Assembly: GCA_022641835.1 (NCBI GenBank)
Contig: CP048729.1
Coordinates: forward strand, 1 to 44,601
DNA from: Petasospora fabianii
Lineage: Eukaryota; Ascomycota; Saccharomycetes; Phaffomycetales; Wickerhamomycetaceae
Direction of reading: 5' to 3'
Length of the DNA: 44,601 nucleotides
The position numbers and the translations under genes were made by a program. Numbering within the stretch: position 1 is the stretch's first letter; the number at the start of each line of letters is the position of its first letter. A model generated the notes under the pieces. That model worked only from the letters and a program-made list of their open reading frames with translations, was not told the DNA's origin and did not search any database. Shown piece by piece: positions 17,546 to 26,416 of this stretch.

Positions 17546-19153
17546 TTATGAAACCTGTCTCAGCTCAACTGAGTCACCTTCATCTGAGGGTGGAGAAACC
17601 ACACCCTTAGATCTGCACAATGGACAATTGTTCTTACCTTTCAACAACCACGTGTCAATACAATCCCTGTGGTAAAAGTGGTCACAACTTGACAACTTTC
17701 TCACAATGTCATTGTTCTCATAGCCAGTGAGACAAATCTGACAGCGATCAGGACATGATTCACGACACAACACCTCATGGGAAGATTTGGACAGGAAAGT
17801 CGTATCCGTTGGTGTGAGCTTCAACTCAAACAACTGATCATCATGTTTATCAAGTTCCTCCTTAGTGGTCACCTGGGGTTTCACCTGACCAATCAGTTCT
17901 TGAAGGTTCAGCAAATCCTCATATGTTGGGTTCTCATTCATCAATGAAGGCGCGGATAGCACTGGATGGTTCCAAGCAAATGAGTTACCCATGACAAAGA
18001 TGACCCAAGACCGTTGAGTGGCCTGGGTTGTAGGATGTGGTTCTTGTACATCATCACGGCGTTCTTCAGTAGGTGTGGCGTTCTGTGCAAAAGCCTCCTC
18101 TTGTTGTTGGCGACGACGCTGGTTGGTATTGGAGTCACCACGAATAAACCAATCGACATCATCCTCAAGGGTGTTCCCGAATGTCTCGGTTGTCTGCTGA
18201 ACAGAACGCACACCAATGATCATAACGGGGATAACAGCAGACTCTTCTGGAATGGTGGGTGGCACGTTTGGAGCATTTGTTGGTGTTGACGAAGCAGCAT
18301 TTAGCGCTTGTGTTGATGATTCGGACGTAAATTCAGGAGTATCAGACTCGTTGTCGAATCTGAAGGCCCTGAAGAATGTCATATTGTCAGTGCTGCGATC
18401 ACGGTAGTTTCTCGTGAGCTCATTAGTCAAGAGGCCCCTTCTTAAGGAGGAGACAAACTCCTGGAATGTTGAGTCGTTGCCATCACCTTGGCTACCATCT
18501 CTAGAGGTGTTGTCAAATCTTCTTCCATTGACAATTGATGACCCCATCAGCGTAGTCACGGTTGATGTCGCAGCAACCTCCAGAAGTCTTGACAGCATCT
18601 CAGTTTGGTGTTCGAATGAAATTGGACCAGACGAGCTTAGGTCTGAGTTGATGGATGCACGTTGATGAGGAGACCCTGACGAAGGAGGTGAAAGATTCTG
18701 AAGAGTATGTGATAGATGCGAGGCAATGTCGTCAAGTTCCTCAATGAAACGGTTGTTTAAGGAGTCTTGTCCTAAGTTAGCGGAGGCACGCAGGCTTTGT
18801 ATGGATGGCGAGCGGCTTGGTATGTCAGCAACGCTCTGCTGGCTAGAAAAAGTAGATGTATGAGGTGTCATAGTTTCAGGAGGTACGTCCTCTGCGTCGT
18901 TATCGTTTGCCCTTGACCAGAAGCGCAAACTGGGAAGGCGTCTTCTGCGGGGAGGAGGTAGGCTCGCCTGCGTGTTGGACGAGGACCGTCTTCTTCTCAG
19001 CGACTGAACACCAGTGTCAGTCGATGATCTGGACAGTGAAAGCTGCTGACGGATGCCTGTAGTCGCACGAGGAGCGTCGTTGCGGGGCTGGGTGGAGCCC
19101 GTTGCTCTCTGGTCGTTTGACGGGATGGTGGCCCTGCTGGTGGACTGGCCCAT
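17546..19153 (-). CDS. RING-H2 ubiquitin ligase with predicted N-myristoylation
   Basis: The 535-aa protein starts at the ATG at 19151-19153; the upstream extension has no ATG. MGQSTSR fits the N-myristoylation consensus (Gly2, small uncharged residues, Ser6). Residues 20-420 are mostly low-complexity Ser/Thr/Arg/Asn. A conserved block, RSWVIFVMGNSFAWNHPVL then NPTYEDLLNLQELIGQVKP, precedes a C-terminal RING-H2 (471-513: C-x2-C-x15-C-x-H-x2-H-x2-C-x11-C-x2-C). This block plus RING is, to my memory, a fungal family without a well-defined role. E3 activity follows from the RING; membrane attachment follows from the N-terminus. Substrates are unknown. It is divergent from the Bem46-like gene. 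Confidence 0.8.
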   Translation of the reverse strand: MGQSTSRATIPSNDQRATGSTQPRNDAPRATTGIRQQLSLSRSSTDTGVQSLRRRRSSSNTQASLPPPRRRRLPSLRFWSRANDNDAEDVPPETMTPHTSTFSSQQSVADIPSRSPSIQSLRASANLGQDSLNNRFIEELDDIASHLSHTLQNLSPPSSGSPHQRASINSDLSSSGPISFEHQTEMLSRLLEVAATSTVTTLMGSSIVNGRRFDNTSRDGSQGDGNDSTFQEFVSSLRRGLLTNELTRNYRDRSTDNMTFFRAFRFDNESDTPEFTSESSTQALNAASSTPTNAPNVPPTIPEESAVIPVMIIGVRSVQQTTETFGNTLEDDVDWFIRGDSNTNQRRRQQQEEAFAQNATPTEERRDDVQEPHPTTQATQRSWVIFVMGNSFAWNHPVLSAPSLMNENPTYEDLLNLQELIGQVKPQVTTKEELDKHDDQLFELKLTPTDTTFLSKSSHEVLCRESCPDRCQICLTGYENNDIVRKLSSCDHFYHRDCIDTWLLKGKNNCPLCRSKGVVSPPSDEGDSVELRQVS

Positions 19154-19508
19154 TGGTAGCGGTATGTAGGTTCGGCAGAAAAATGTGAGCAGCGAGAGCA
19201 AGGACTATAAGCAGACGGAAGTATGTATCGAGCAAAGAGCGGGAGTTGTAGGCAGGTTTTGAAGCGATGTTTTCTTTTGAAAGCGTGAGCCGCCCGGGTG
19301 GTCGCTTATGAATCACAAACGTCAAAAGGTGTCAGTTCCACCTTTCCGGGGCGCTACGAAGATCGCGCTTTCGCGGGAGCGCTGATAAGCAGCTGATCTT
19401 TTCATAGAGGGGACAGTCGAGGACCTCAACGTTTATTGGCACTAAACTTACAGTGATCACCAAAAGACAGCACCAGTCCAAGCATAGGTACCGCATAACC
19501 CGCGCCAC
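19154..19508. promoter_or_regulatory. Divergent promoter of the RING and Bem46-like genes
   Basis: This 355-base gap contains one SCB-like TTTCGCG at 19369-19375 within a GC-rich patch, and otherwise no clear element. No convincing additional gene is visible. Confidence 0.4.
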
Positions 19509-20384
19509 ATGACATTATCTCGAGTTCTTGGGATGTTTGTCGCCGGCACTGCCTCCGTCGTGTCAGTCCTCGGCCTGCTGCTTTACAAGTACCAGCTCAA
19601 GCTTGTCTACCCGTCCATGCTCACGGCGGGCACCAAGGTGCTTCGTCCGGATCATTATGGCATGCCCTTTGAGGAGGTGCTTCTCGACACTCCTGATGGA
19701 GAGAAGATTCATATGTACGTGCTGACTCATGACCCGACACAGCAGGGCTATGTTGCAAAAACCGTAATGATTCTATGCCCAAACGCAGGCACGATCGGCG
19801 ATGCCTTGCCCATCGTTGAGCTCTTTTACAAAGCCATGCACTACAACGTGGTGATATACTCGTACAGAGGTTATGGAGAATCCTCTGGTGTCTCTGATGA
19901 GGTTGGACTCAAGATTGATGCCGACACAGTGATGAAATATGTGCTGAATCACTCACAGCTGGAGAAAACCTCCTTGATCTTGTATGGAAGAAGTTTAGGA
20001 GGCGCTGTCTCCATCTACATCGCTAGCCAGAACTTCACACAGGTTAAAGCACTGGTCTTAGAAAATACATTTTTGAGCATACGTAAGTGTATTCCACACA
20101 TTTTCCCGGTCTTGTCTAGGTTTACTTTCCTATGCCATCAGATTTGGGACTCAGAGCATGCCATTCTCAAGGTTTCTCCAGATGTTCAAATGCTCTTCCT
20201 TTGTGCAAGTGACGATGAAATTGTCCCACCAGATCACATGGAGACATTATATGAAACGTCACCGAGTGCCATTAAAAGCAGGGTAATGTTCGACGGAGCA
20301 CATCATAATGATACTTGTCTTTCACCAGATTATTGGAACATTGTGGAAAACTTCATAAAGACGATAGACCCAGTCGAAAGATAA
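19509..20384 (+). CDS. Bem46-like alpha/beta hydrolase (YNL320W/ABHD13 type)
   Basis: The 291-aa product belongs to the Bem46/ABHD13 serine-hydrolase family, whose substrate is not settled. An N-terminal membrane anchor (residues 8-27) precedes the fold. The catalytic set is visible: nucleophile S152 in YGRSLGGA, acid D226 in ASDDEIVPP, and H256 in GAHHND. The oxyanion region is LCPNAGTIGD, and YSYRGYGESSG is typical of the family. It starts at the first ATG after the divergent promoter. S. cerevisiae YNL320W sits beside VNX1 and KRE1, which are also in this window, so orthology is likely. Confidence 0.9.
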   Translation: MTLSRVLGMFVAGTASVVSVLGLLLYKYQLKLVYPSMLTAGTKVLRPDHYGMPFEEVLLDTPDGEKIHMYVLTHDPTQQGYVAKTVMILCPNAGTIGDALPIVELFYKAMHYNVVIYSYRGYGESSGVSDEVGLKIDADTVMKYVLNHSQLEKTSLILYGRSLGGAVSIYIASQNFTQVKALVLENTFLSIRKCIPHIFPVLSRFTFLCHQIWDSEHAILKVSPDVQMLFLCASDDEIVPPDHMETLYETSPSAIKSRVMFDGAHHNDTCLSPDYWNIVENFIKTIDPVER

Positions 20385-20489
20385 ACCCTAAACTCACTCA
20401 TAGTGAATATATTTATAGCTCATTTACGGACTAACATTTGTAGTGATCAGGCTGTTTTTGATCATATCCATAAAATTACACGTTATTCA

Positions 20490-23400
20490 TCAAGGAATGC
20501 AACCACCAGGGCAACAGTCCATCTTCTCATCCAGTACCCAAGTCTGTAAGCAGCCAAAATGACCCGAGTGACCACACTTCAACCTGAAAACGTTTAATCC
20601 CTTGACTGGCTCATTACAATAGATGCACTTCATTCTATTGCTACATCTCTCGCAAAACCACGCACCATATTCAACAGCGCTGTCCGTCATGAACTTCTCC
20701 TTCGTAGCTTCATTCACCACGCAAACTCCACAATCGCCACAGAATCTTCTAACACTGGTACTATTAGACGACATTTGCTTCAAGTCATCATATTTTGAAG
20801 CACGTATGAGCTTGGTAAATGTTGTCCAGAACCTCAAACGTTGCAAAAACTCCAAATACGAGTACAAGAAGGACTTCATCATACCATCCTTGTAGATCTT
20901 GTACTTTTCATTGAACAGGAGGAGTAGAGTACAGCTCATAATCAAATCACCTTGACCTGCACTGAATTCAACAGCTTTGTGGATCATGATCCGAGGAGCA
21001 AATGGCGGTAGTAATTCAGTTTCTTTCTGATCATCATTTTGGTTGGTGAGCTGCTTAGTGAGCATAGACATGTGAGAATTCTTGTTGATTAGCTTTTGTT
21101 TCTGCATTAGTGGAACAAATGACTGTGTGTATGTGCGTACCTGTGATGCAGCAGACATCGAAGATGACAATGAGTAAGTTGGTGATGCAGACTTTCCACC
21201 TGGTGATGTCTCAGGATGCAAGATGGCCTCAAGCAATGAGTTTCTGTTCGAACGTTTGCGTTGTTGTTGGTTGATTGGTTTGGCAACACTATCGGTGAAC
21301 TCAATGGCTTCTTCGTTATCATCGGTTGTGTGGTTATTATGATCAGTAACTGGAGATGGCTGGGTAGGATGAAGAGCATCAGCCCACTTTATCACGTCCT
21401 CACGTTTGACTGGAGTGGAGCCTTCATCTACCTCGGATTCTTCACCAGACTCTTCAATTCCAGAGAACCGGTGCGGTTGCATCTGCTTCTTGGTCTTTTC
21501 ACGGTCGCTGAAAGAGGCATCGCGAGAGTTGAGTGAGCTGTTGAACTCAGAAAGATCGGATAATGATGGCGATTTACCGCTGTACCCAGTGGAGTTGGAT
21601 GCAGAGTAGCGATACTTTTCGTGGATACTGTCCGATCTCATGCTATCATTCTCGTCAATGTACGGCTCGATTGGCTCATCGTATTTCTGCTGTCCCTCAA
21701 GGTTGGATTCCCATTGTAAACTTTCTTTGATCACGTTCCAAGTCTGAGCATCTCTATGATTACCAACCTGCGATGCAACATGTGCGTTACGTTCACAGCT
21801 CTCAATAAAGTCTTTACTATCATCAAAGACGTAATTGTCCGTCAAAAACTTGAGTACGTCGTTGGCCTTCATGATAGGAAGGTTCACTGGGATAGCGTAC
21901 GGGTTCATGACGGGTGTGGATGCGATGATATGCTGATGGTAGTTCGACCCATGCGAGTGATTGCGATTGAGTGGTGGTCTGAAACTGCTAGTCCTAGACA
22001 TACCTGGACGTGGTGACATCTCGCTGAATGACTGCACCGCTGGTGAGAGAAGCGCCATTGACGAGGACGATGGGGATGTGGAAGGAGCTGTTGTACTCAT
22101 GTGGTTTTCCATTGTGTTTGAGTGGTCAAATTCAATTGGTATTTTCTGTTGATCAACAAACATGAGGTCATTGTTTGGCGCCCATGAAACTGAAGAGAGT
22201 GGAAGATTATCGATGGTCATCGGTTGATTGTAAAGATCCTGCTTCACAAAGTATTTATCTTTGGATGCCGTCCACAAGTACCGATCATCCTTGAAGTAGA
22301 GACCGGTAATCTGGGCAGAGTGTGACTCAACAGTGTAAAGGGGGATATACTTTCTTCTCAAGGCATAAACTTGCACCCCAAGTTCATTGTTGAGGAAACT
22401 GCTGGCGATCTCGGCATCTTTGATGTTGTTTATGGACCCTGGTCTAAAAGCCACTTTGCTGACAGGACTAGCAGTGTATATCACATGCTCTGGTAGACGG
22501 GTCTCATTAGAGCTCATATTCCAAATCTGAACCTGTTTGTCTCTTCCTCCACTGACAATGTAGTCGAGTTCAGGGTGCCAATCAAGCGAAAGTCCTGGAC
22601 CCGTGTGAGCATTAAACCTTTTCTCGTACTGACCGGGCACTCTGAGATCCCATTTTTGTATAACACCAGAGTCAAAAATGGCTGCAAGTTTCTTGTTGTG
22701 GAATGGTGAGAATTGGAGCGACCGGACGGCATCGGAGCTTCCATGCATGGTGAGGACAGCCTTTCCAGTACTTGACCGCAGGTCCCAGAGTTTCATAGCA
22801 CCATCTTGCGAGCCTGAAATCAGGCCAGACCCGTCAAGCTGATTGAATGCAATAGAGTTCACTGCTCTCGTGTGGTCACTAAACTTGTAAAGAAGCTTCT
22901 TACTGGATTCAGTGTTGAACATAAGGATACTTCCTGTGGTGGTGGACGTGGCGATATACTTCGAGTAGTTCTGGTATCCGGCCCTAACATCTAAAATTGA
23001 TCCAATGAGCTTTTTGTTCTTCATTGCGGAATTCCCAGCAAGTAAGTCCTCAGTCAATGTAATCTGTTGTCCAATACGCAGAACCTGAAGGGCATTCTTT
23101 CCTGCAATTACAACAGAGTCTTGTTCATTGTTGAGCTTGCAGAAAGCAGTGAGCTCAAAACCGGCTCTATACCGTACTCGTGACGTGTCTTTAGGATCTC
23201 CCTCGTAGACTGGGGTGAGTCCATTGGGTGGAGAGTGCCGGGAAGATGGAGTGAAAGCCGGTGCTCGAGATGGCAGTGAGCCTGCCGAGCTTGATCCAGA
23301 GTTCCCGTAGATGTTAAAGGCTAATCTCGCCAGAGTGTTGGATGGCCGTGACCCCTGCGAGGAGCTGAGATCACCCGGACTTCGATTGTCCCAGGACATT

Positions 23401-23612
23401 TGGAAGTTATAAGTCCTTAGGAGTCGCTTGGATCCGTTTGTCTGTAGCCAATTGCCCTTGATTACGGCTCCATCTCTCTTGGAAGGTGATGTCGTCTCCA
23501 TGCTAGTTGGGAACTCTTTATCATGACACCCGCACACCACGGACTTCCGCTCGGTGTTTTGGAAAAATTTTCCAGCAACAGGGTACTCCACAAAGATCTT
23601 TGGCGAAGACAT
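20490..23612 (-). CDS. RTC1: Rtc1/Sea2, WD40-RING subunit of the SEA (GATOR2-like) complex
   Basis: Rtc1 (Sea2, human WDR24) is a SEACAT/GATOR2 subunit at the vacuole that links amino acids to TORC1. The longest ATG form is 1040 aa. WD40 repeats lie at about 148-470, including SGLISGSQDGAMKLWDLR and DYIVSGGRDKQVQIWNM. A Ser-rich linker and a helical region follow. A C-terminal RING/zinc module (about 955-1040) has CGDCGVCVV, CERCSNRMKCIYC and LKCGHSGHFGCLQTW. The start is uncertain: eIF4E begins only 62 bases away, and the first 71 codons cover a Rap1-like site. M38 (23501) or M72 (23399, MSWDNRSPG) may be the real start. Confidence 0.9.
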   Translation of the reverse strand: MSSPKIFVEYPVAGKFFQNTERKSVVCGCHDKEFPTSMETTSPSKRDGAVIKGNWLQTNGSKRLLRTYNFQMSWDNRSPGDLSSSQGSRPSNTLARLAFNIYGNSGSSSAGSLPSRAPAFTPSSRHSPPNGLTPVYEGDPKDTSRVRYRAGFELTAFCKLNNEQDSVVIAGKNALQVLRIGQQITLTEDLLAGNSAMKNKKLIGSILDVRAGYQNYSKYIATSTTTGSILMFNTESSKKLLYKFSDHTRAVNSIAFNQLDGSGLISGSQDGAMKLWDLRSSTGKAVLTMHGSSDAVRSLQFSPFHNKKLAAIFDSGVIQKWDLRVPGQYEKRFNAHTGPGLSLDWHPELDYIVSGGRDKQVQIWNMSSNETRLPEHVIYTASPVSKVAFRPGSINNIKDAEIASSFLNNELGVQVYALRRKYIPLYTVESHSAQITGLYFKDDRYLWTASKDKYFVKQDLYNQPMTIDNLPLSSVSWAPNNDLMFVDQQKIPIEFDHSNTMENHMSTTAPSTSPSSSSMALLSPAVQSFSEMSPRPGMSRTSSFRPPLNRNHSHGSNYHQHIIASTPVMNPYAIPVNLPIMKANDVLKFLTDNYVFDDSKDFIESCERNAHVASQVGNHRDAQTWNVIKESLQWESNLEGQQKYDEPIEPYIDENDSMRSDSIHEKYRYSASNSTGYSGKSPSLSDLSEFNSSLNSRDASFSDREKTKKQMQPHRFSGIEESGEESEVDEGSTPVKREDVIKWADALHPTQPSPVTDHNNHTTDDNEEAIEFTDSVAKPINQQQRKRSNRNSLLEAILHPETSPGGKSASPTYSLSSSMSAASQVRTYTQSFVPLMQKQKLINKNSHMSMLTKQLTNQNDDQKETELLPPFAPRIMIHKAVEFSAGQGDLIMSCTLLLLFNEKYKIYKDGMMKSFLYSYLEFLQRLRFWTTFTKLIRASKYDDLKQMSSNSTSVRRFCGDCGVCVVNEATKEKFMTDSAVEYGAWFCERCSNRMKCIYCNEPVKGLNVFRLKCGHSGHFGCLQTWVLDEKMDCCPGGCIP
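23526..23538 (+). promoter_or_regulatory. Rap1-like site upstream of eIF4E
   Basis: ACACCCGCACACC fits the Rap1 consensus ACACCCRYACAYM at every position, 137 bases before the eIF4E ATG. Rap1 activates many translation-machinery genes in yeasts. The site falls inside the extended RTC1 N-terminal frame, which argues that this stretch is promoter. Confidence 0.55.
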
Positions 23613-23674
23613 CAGCGGAGAAAGAAGTCTCTAAGTACCCTTATACCACACTCATAACATCCCTTAATATCACA

Positions 23675-24316
23675 ATGTCCGAGGAATTAAACCAGGCCAC
23701 TCAGAACCTTGCCCTTGACGAGAAAACACAGAGCGCGGGCTCCACCGTCATCACCGACAACCAGAAGCCAGAGTATAAGCACCCACTCAACTCTGGTTGG
23801 ACCCTCTGGTACACCAAGCCACAGGCCGATAAGTCTGAGTCTTGGTCCGACTTGCTGAAGCCAATCATCACTTTCCACTCTGTTGAGGAGTTCTGGGGTA
23901 TTTACAACTCCATCCCACAGCCATCCGAATTGCCACTCAAGGCCGACTACCACTTGTTCAGAGAGGGAATCAAGCCAGAATGGGAAGACGTTGCTAACTC
24001 CAACGGTGGTAAGTTCAACTACGCTTTCCAGGACAGAAAGAACACAAGCTTGAATGACATCTGGCTCAGAGCTTGTCTTGCTCTGATTGGTGAGACCATT
24101 CAGGACGATGAAGAGGAGGTTAACGGTATCGTTGTGAGCATCAGATCATTTGCCTACAAGGTTGCCTTGTGGACCAAGTCTACACAGAAGGTGAAACTTT
24201 TCCCAATTGGTGAGAAGTTCAAGAAGGTTTTGACTCTCCCAGACTCTGAGTTGATTGAGTTCTTCGACCACAAGGACAGTGACACAAGAGGTGCTAAGCC
24301 AGTTATGATGATCTAA
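23675..24316 (+). CDS. CDC33: Translation initiation factor eIF4E
   Basis: eIF4E binds the mRNA 5' cap and, through eIF4G, recruits the 43S complex. The 213-aa product begins at the ATG at 23675; the frame extends upstream without an ATG. Signature tryptophans are present: cap-stacking W57 (SESWSDLL) and W103 (KPEWEDVAN), the eIF4G-contact W74 (EEFWGIYN), and W42, W45, W130 and W156. ALIGETI and KVALWTKS are typical. The Trp of the yeast GGKWSF segment is Phe here (GGKFNY). Codon use looks strongly biased, as expected for high expression. The upstream Rap1-like site fits translation-factor control. RTC1 is its divergent neighbour, a pairing I recall from S. cerevisiae. Confidence 0.96.
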   Translation: MSEELNQATQNLALDEKTQSAGSTVITDNQKPEYKHPLNSGWTLWYTKPQADKSESWSDLLKPIITFHSVEEFWGIYNSIPQPSELPLKADYHLFREGIKPEWEDVANSNGGKFNYAFQDRKNTSLNDIWLRACLALIGETIQDDEEEVNGIVVSIRSFAYKVALWTKSTQKVKLFPIGEKFKKVLTLPDSELIEFFDHKDSDTRGAKPVMMI

Positions 24317-24795
24317 GAAGATGTGTTTACCCATGATGAGTACTATGAGTGTGGATTCTTTGGAAGAATCAAAAGCTTAACGAAAGGTCATTTCCATTGT
24401 AGAAGTCGTCCCGATTGCATTGTGGCATTGTGGAGGTGATGGCTGGCACTAGCTGGTAGGGCTAGCCGCGCAAAACACAATAGGCGTCGAATATGGTCTA
24501 GAATCTTGGATCTTATAGTGGGCCATGGCATCTGTACATAGAGTATGGATAATACGCAGTATCGCTATAGTGAATCTGAACACATTACAAATGGAGCGCC
24601 AGCCAGTCAGGGGGGGGGGGGCATAACGAAACTCAGCTCGTGAATTTATAACTAAAAACCAAACAATGTGAGAGTGCTTCACCACTGAGCACCAATGAAC
24701 GGGACAGAATTAAGGATGATATTTGATATCTGTTCCTGAGCCTGTCCTGTTGAACCGATATAATGAACCAAATATGAAATTTAATAACCGATGAC
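24317..24795. other. Intergenic between convergent eIF4E and KRE1-like genes
   Basis: This 479-base convergent gap holds two 3' regions. A run of 12 G lies at 24610-24621. There is no believable reading frame, and no tRNA-like A and B boxes were found. Confidence 0.5.
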
Positions 24796-25685
24796 TTACA
24801 AGAACATCAATGCAGCAACAAAGACAAGACCAGACCCAATAGTACCCTTGAGAGCACCAGCGTTTGTCACAGTAACAAGGTGGTTGGTCTTGACAATACC
24901 GACACTTCCGCTGATGGTACCTAAGCCAACTGTACCAGATGGGACACTGGCAATAGTGGAGTACAAGCTACTGAACCTCTGGGAATAAGTTGTCTGAACA
25001 GTGGCCACACCACCGTCAGAGTATGTGACTGTGACCCAGATAGATGTCCATGCAGAAGATGTCACATAAGTAGTGGTGGAGTCGGAGTAAGTATAAGTTG
25101 GGTTGGCGGAATCGGTTTCATCGTTAACGGTAAGCACAGTGGTTGTTCTACCGTCTGTACTGTTAACGTTATCAGTAGTATCCGCGTCTGTGTTGGTAGT
25201 AGTCTTGGTGGTACCAGTTCCTGTCTTAGTGGAGGTACCTGTCAATGTCTGTTTAGCAGTTCCGGTTCCTGTGGTGGCAGTACCTGTAGTAGTGGTGAGG
25301 GCAGTACCTGTGGTGAGACCTGTGGTGGCAGTGCCCGTGGTGGCAGTACCTGTAGTAGCGGTACCAGTCCCTGTGGTGGCAGTTCCAGTAGTAGCAGTGC
25401 CCGTTGTGGCAGTTCCTGTAGTAGTACCAGTTCTTGCTGTTGTTGCGGTTCCTGTGGTTCCTGTGGTTCCTGTAGTGTCTGTTGTGATGGTCTGAGAGAG
25501 GGTCACTGTGATACCGTTGATGTTGGTAGTTGTGATGACGGCTGCAGATTGTTAGTAAGTGTTACTTGATTGGGACTAGCTAGATAAAGTCTAGTCATAT
25601 CTGCAAATGGGGACTTACTCTCATATGTTGTGAGGGCACTGACGGCTGCTAGGAATGTGGTGAGTAGCACCACTGGACTCTTCAT
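24796..25685 (-). CDS. KRE1: Kre1-like GPI-anchored cell-wall protein
   Basis: Kre1 is a GPI-anchored wall protein needed for normal beta-1,6-glucan assembly and known as a membrane receptor for K1 killer toxin. Exons 25619-25685 and 24796-25541 join to give 270 aa. Exon 1 encodes the signal peptide (MKSPVVLLTTFLAAVSALTT). Exon 2 continues TVITTTNINGITVTLSQ, then an extended Thr/Gly repeat (TTGTA units), then a conserved-looking block with TSIWVTVTYSDGG, TTYSQRFSSLYS and SGTVGLGTISGSVG. A hydrophobic GPI signal ends the protein. The C-terminal block resembles Kre1 from memory. Divergent placement next to VNX1 matches the S. cerevisiae KRE1 locus and supports the call. Confidence 0.75.
25225..25485. 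repeat. Thr/Gly-coding minisatellite in the KRE1-like gene
   Basis: Tandem imperfect units of about 12-15 bases (variants of GGCAGTACCTGTAGTA on the plus strand) encode TTGTA-type repeats on the minus strand. Such repeats in wall proteins commonly vary in number between strains. The opposite strand shows an open Val/Pro frame that is only a by-product. Confidence 0.8.
25542..25618 (-). other. KRE1: KRE1-like gene intron (77 nt)
   Basis: On the minus strand the donor is GTAAGT, the branch is CTTACTAAC, and the acceptor CTGCAG ends at 25542. It is phase 1, joining TYE to TVITTT. It links the signal-peptide exon to the repeat exon, which are otherwise in different frames. Confidence 0.88.
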
Positions 25686-26416
25686 ACTGATAAGAATGGA
25701 GCGAATGTTTGTGTTTAAGAGTTCCTAACACCTGGATCAGTTAGTCCGTGGAGTAAGCGACTGGAAGGCAGTGAGGTTGTTGGCGCCTGTGTCCTTTTTT
25801 TTGTTGTTGTTGATCGGCGAGCGAAGCCTTGAGAGCTATTTATAAGGGCAGGAGGGGGTGCGAGAAGCAGTGGCTATCGGAGGAAAAGCTTGGCTGAAAC
25901 GGTGGGTGCTGTGTTGAAGTTTACACCGTGAGTCGCTGTGGGCGATGTTTCTTGTGCTTAAGTGAGTGGTAAATGGGGACCTTAGCGCGCTGCAGCTAGT
26001 AGCAGAGAGAGTTTCACTGTTGATGTTTTGCGTTTTGCGCTGCGCCCTGGTGGGTTTTTCCTTTGGCTCGAGGCCCATTTTTTCATGAGAAGCGCGATTC
26101 GCGATCAAACACGGTAGGAACACGTCGCGGGAAGGACACGGGCTCGCTGGGCGCGCACGAAGCTTTCGCGAACCATTCGCGGCATTTCGCGAAAATACCA
26201 ATTCATGTGCCATGTGCCATGTGGCCGGAGCGGAGTATCAGACGCGTGCCACAGCTTTGAAATACATGCGAAGAGAGGACAGGGGGGGGGAAGTGGTCCT
26301 GAAGCGCGCTATTTGTCACATCCACACGCGACTCACAGCGCCCAACACAGGCATTGGGAGGCTCTTTAATCAACTTCCAAGACCCTAGAAAAACTCTCAC
26401 GTCTTGCACATCTCCA
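25686..26416. promoter_or_regulatory. KRE1/VNX1 divergent promoter with G1/S-like sites
   Basis: This is a 731-base gap. TTTCGCGAA at 26164-26172 and TTTCGCGAAAA at 26185-26195 resemble Swi4/Swi6 (SCB) sites, and ACGCGT at 26242-26247 is an MCB core. Further CGCGA patches lie near 26092-26104. A run of 9 G lies at 26282-26290 and a T-rich tract near 25795. A 125-codon minus-strand ATG frame (25836-26213) crosses these elements and is probably not a gene. SBF controls many cell-wall genes in S. cerevisiae, so KRE1 is the likelier target. Confidence 0.45.

Noticed and set aside
25103-25495. Plus-strand Val/Pro repeat frame opposite the KRE1-like gene
   Set aside because: It is the reverse reading of the Thr/Gly repeat, has no signal peptide or domain, and the minus-strand spliced gene explains the region.
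25836-26213. 125-codon minus-strand frame between KRE1 and VNX1
   Set aside because: It runs through SCB-like promoter elements, has a basic random composition, and shows no domain or signal.
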